Source of the DNA: Agaricus subrufescens
Lineage: Eukaryota; Basidiomycota; Agaricomycetes; Agaricales; Agaricaceae
Length of the DNA: 64,000 nt
Direction: 5' to 3'
NCBI GenBank assembly: GCA_029945375.1
Contig: CM057058.1
Span: 2,294,001-2,358,000 of the forward strand
A model generated the notes under the pieces. It saw nothing but the letters and a program-made list of their open reading frames with translations. It made no database searches and had not been told where the DNA came from. The translations under genes were made by a program, and so were the position numbers. The first letter of the stretch is position 1, and every line of letters begins with the position of its first letter. Positions 62,919-64,000 of the stretch are shown one piece after another.

Positions 62919-64000
62919 TTAGGGAGTGGGAGAATCCTCGGCCCAGAATGAGACGAATTTGGGGGAAGTTTGAATCGGAGGTAACGCTTTGGAAGTCAGG
63001 TCTGCTTTGGCGCTGTCAAAAGAAGTGTAGCTTAGAATTGCCTGGGATCGTTTGATCATTGCCTTGAAGTTCTCGTCCATTACAATGCTCTCATCCCAAT
63101 CCTTCGTTTCTTCTGCAAGTTCCTGAAGGATATCCAATATGCTTTCACGGCCTTCCGAAGAGCGGCCACTTAAGTCTTTTGAACGTTTTGAAAACTGGCC
63201 GAATTTGGACAAATCAAAACTGAGGCGTCGACTTTGCACTGACATTCGCTTTTCGGTCGGCGTACTATCGTCATCGTCATCAGTAGCATTAATCGGCTCC
63301 TCCACAATATTGGCAGGAAAGAGCATAGATCGCAGAGGTGAAGGTCCCAAAGGCGGGCTCCGCCTGTTTCGAATCGAAGAAGACCTGGTACTCGTCCTGT
63401 CTTTCCGTTTCAGCGCGTCGCAGACGTTATAAGGCAAAGGAAGATTCTTGACGGAATCCGGTACAAAGGATGATCTGGTAGGACCGCATACATCCGGCAG
63501 CGTATCACCACTCCCAGGACCATGTGTGTCAGGAAAAGATTGACAAGCTTCGTTGATTACACTCAGATTAGGTGAAAGCGAAGCCCTTCGAGACTTTTGG
63601 CGGCCAGGTTTCACAAGATTAAATAGGTGGTGGTTGTATGGGTGGTCGAGAGTGTTCCCAAGAAAACAACCGCTTTCATGCTCCAAGCACTCTTTAACGG
63701 GAAGAGGTGGCAGACACTGGAGGGGCACGGGTTCTGAGCGATTAAGGTAAGCAGCGACCAGACTATGGGGCGGTAAAGAGGGTGCAGGCCCAGAGCTTTC
63801 GGGTATACTCAAACTGTGATACAGCGGTAATGATGCATCAGGATCCGTATAGGTCTTGACCAGGCGGAGTGTGGCGTGTTCAAGGCGATTATGAGGCCAA
63901 GGCAGATCTTCCTGTGGGAGGTTCGCGATCTCCATCTGTTTTTTCTTTCGACGAACTCGACCCAAGTCGAAGGAGAGCTTAGTTGGAAACGAAAAGAAGG
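62919..64000 (-). CDS. Unknown Ser/Pro-rich protein, partial at window edge
   Basis: The frame is open from the stop at 62919 to the right edge, with no ATG until Met at 63935 (MEIANLPQEDLPWPHNRLEH), so the gene may begin outside the window. It has basic clusters (RRKKKQ), a Ser/Arg-rich middle, an acidic Asp run (TDDDDDS) and a C-terminal SFDLSKFGQFSKRS block. No domain is recognised. It converges with ORC4, separated by 169 bp. Confidence 0.55.
   Translation of the reverse strand, partial: FFSFPTKLSFDLGRVRRKKKQMEIANLPQEDLPWPHNRLEHATLRLVKTYTDPDASLPLYHSLSIPESSGPAPSLPPHSLVAAYLNRSEPVPLQCLPPLPVKECLEHESGCFLGNTLDHPYNHHLFNLVKPGRQKSRRASLSPNLSVINEACQSFPDTHGPGSGDTLPDVCGPTRSSFVPDSVKNLPLPYNVCDALKRKDRTSTRSSSIRNRRSPPLGPSPLRSMLFPANIVEEPINATDDDDDSTPTEKRMSVQSRRLSFDLSKFGQFSKRSKDLSGRSSEGRESILDILQELAEETKDWDESIVMDENFKAMIKRSQAILSYTSFDSAKADLTSKALPPIQTSPKFVSFWAEDSPTP

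Overview
The window is nuclear DNA of a filamentous basidiomycete, most likely an Agaricomycete. The evidence is densely packed genes on both strands, many spliceosomal introns of about 45-75 nt per gene, and proteins of recognisably mushroom-type families. Most genes do not appear as single open frames. I joined exons by hand using GT/GC-AG borders, frame continuity and family conservation. Where I summed exon lengths, a whole number of codons is noted in the entry. I saw no rRNA, tRNA, CRISPR array or intact mobile element.

Layout. 1-3.3 kb: a truncated Myb/Reb1-like DNA-binding protein, a CCDC97-like protein and a C2H2 zinc-finger protein. 3.4-7.9 kb: a complete cellular RNA-dependent RNA polymerase with an intact GGGDVDGD catalytic loop that is visible only after splicing. 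8.1-12.1 kb: a DUF676 serine hydrolase, the NatA catalytic subunit NAA10 and a PAF-acetylhydrolase. 12.5-15.6 kb: a Grr1-like F-box/LRR protein and a small unknown. 15.8-20.2 kb: LSM3 and U1-C in head-to-head orientation, VTC1 and SWC4. 20.4-25.6 kb: a BCS1-like AAA ATPase and glutaminyl-tRNA synthetase. 25.8-36.8 kb: alpha-tubulin, CFT2/CPSF100, a HAD phosphatase, SEC15 and ARF1.

37.5-45.8 kb: a dual-specificity phosphatase whose catalytic cysteine is replaced by serine, a small very basic protein, a DUF3245-like protein, a Gemin2-like protein, a GNAT acetyltransferase and a Kre9/Knh1-like wall protein. 46-52 kb: a CHR-family transporter, BNA6 (quinolinate phosphoribosyltransferase), an ACMSD-superfamily decarboxylase and an unknown coiled-coil protein. 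52-64 kb: a single-pass membrane protein, an NDR/Cbk1 kinase, a mitochondrial PDK/BCKDK-type kinase, MED20, ORC4 and a further protein running off the window.

How they fit together: this is mainly a housekeeping neighbourhood. RNA processing is well represented (CCDC97-like, LSM3, U1-C, CFT2, Gemin2-like), with transcription and chromatin (SWC4, MED20, ORC4) and secretion and polarity (SEC15, ARF1, NDR kinase). I do not find a clearly new multi-gene system. The most interesting items are the Cys-to-Ser phosphatase, the RdRP active site split by introns, several tiny exons (6, 11, 11 and 15 nt), two GC-AG introns, and a tight convergent BNA6/decarboxylase pair.
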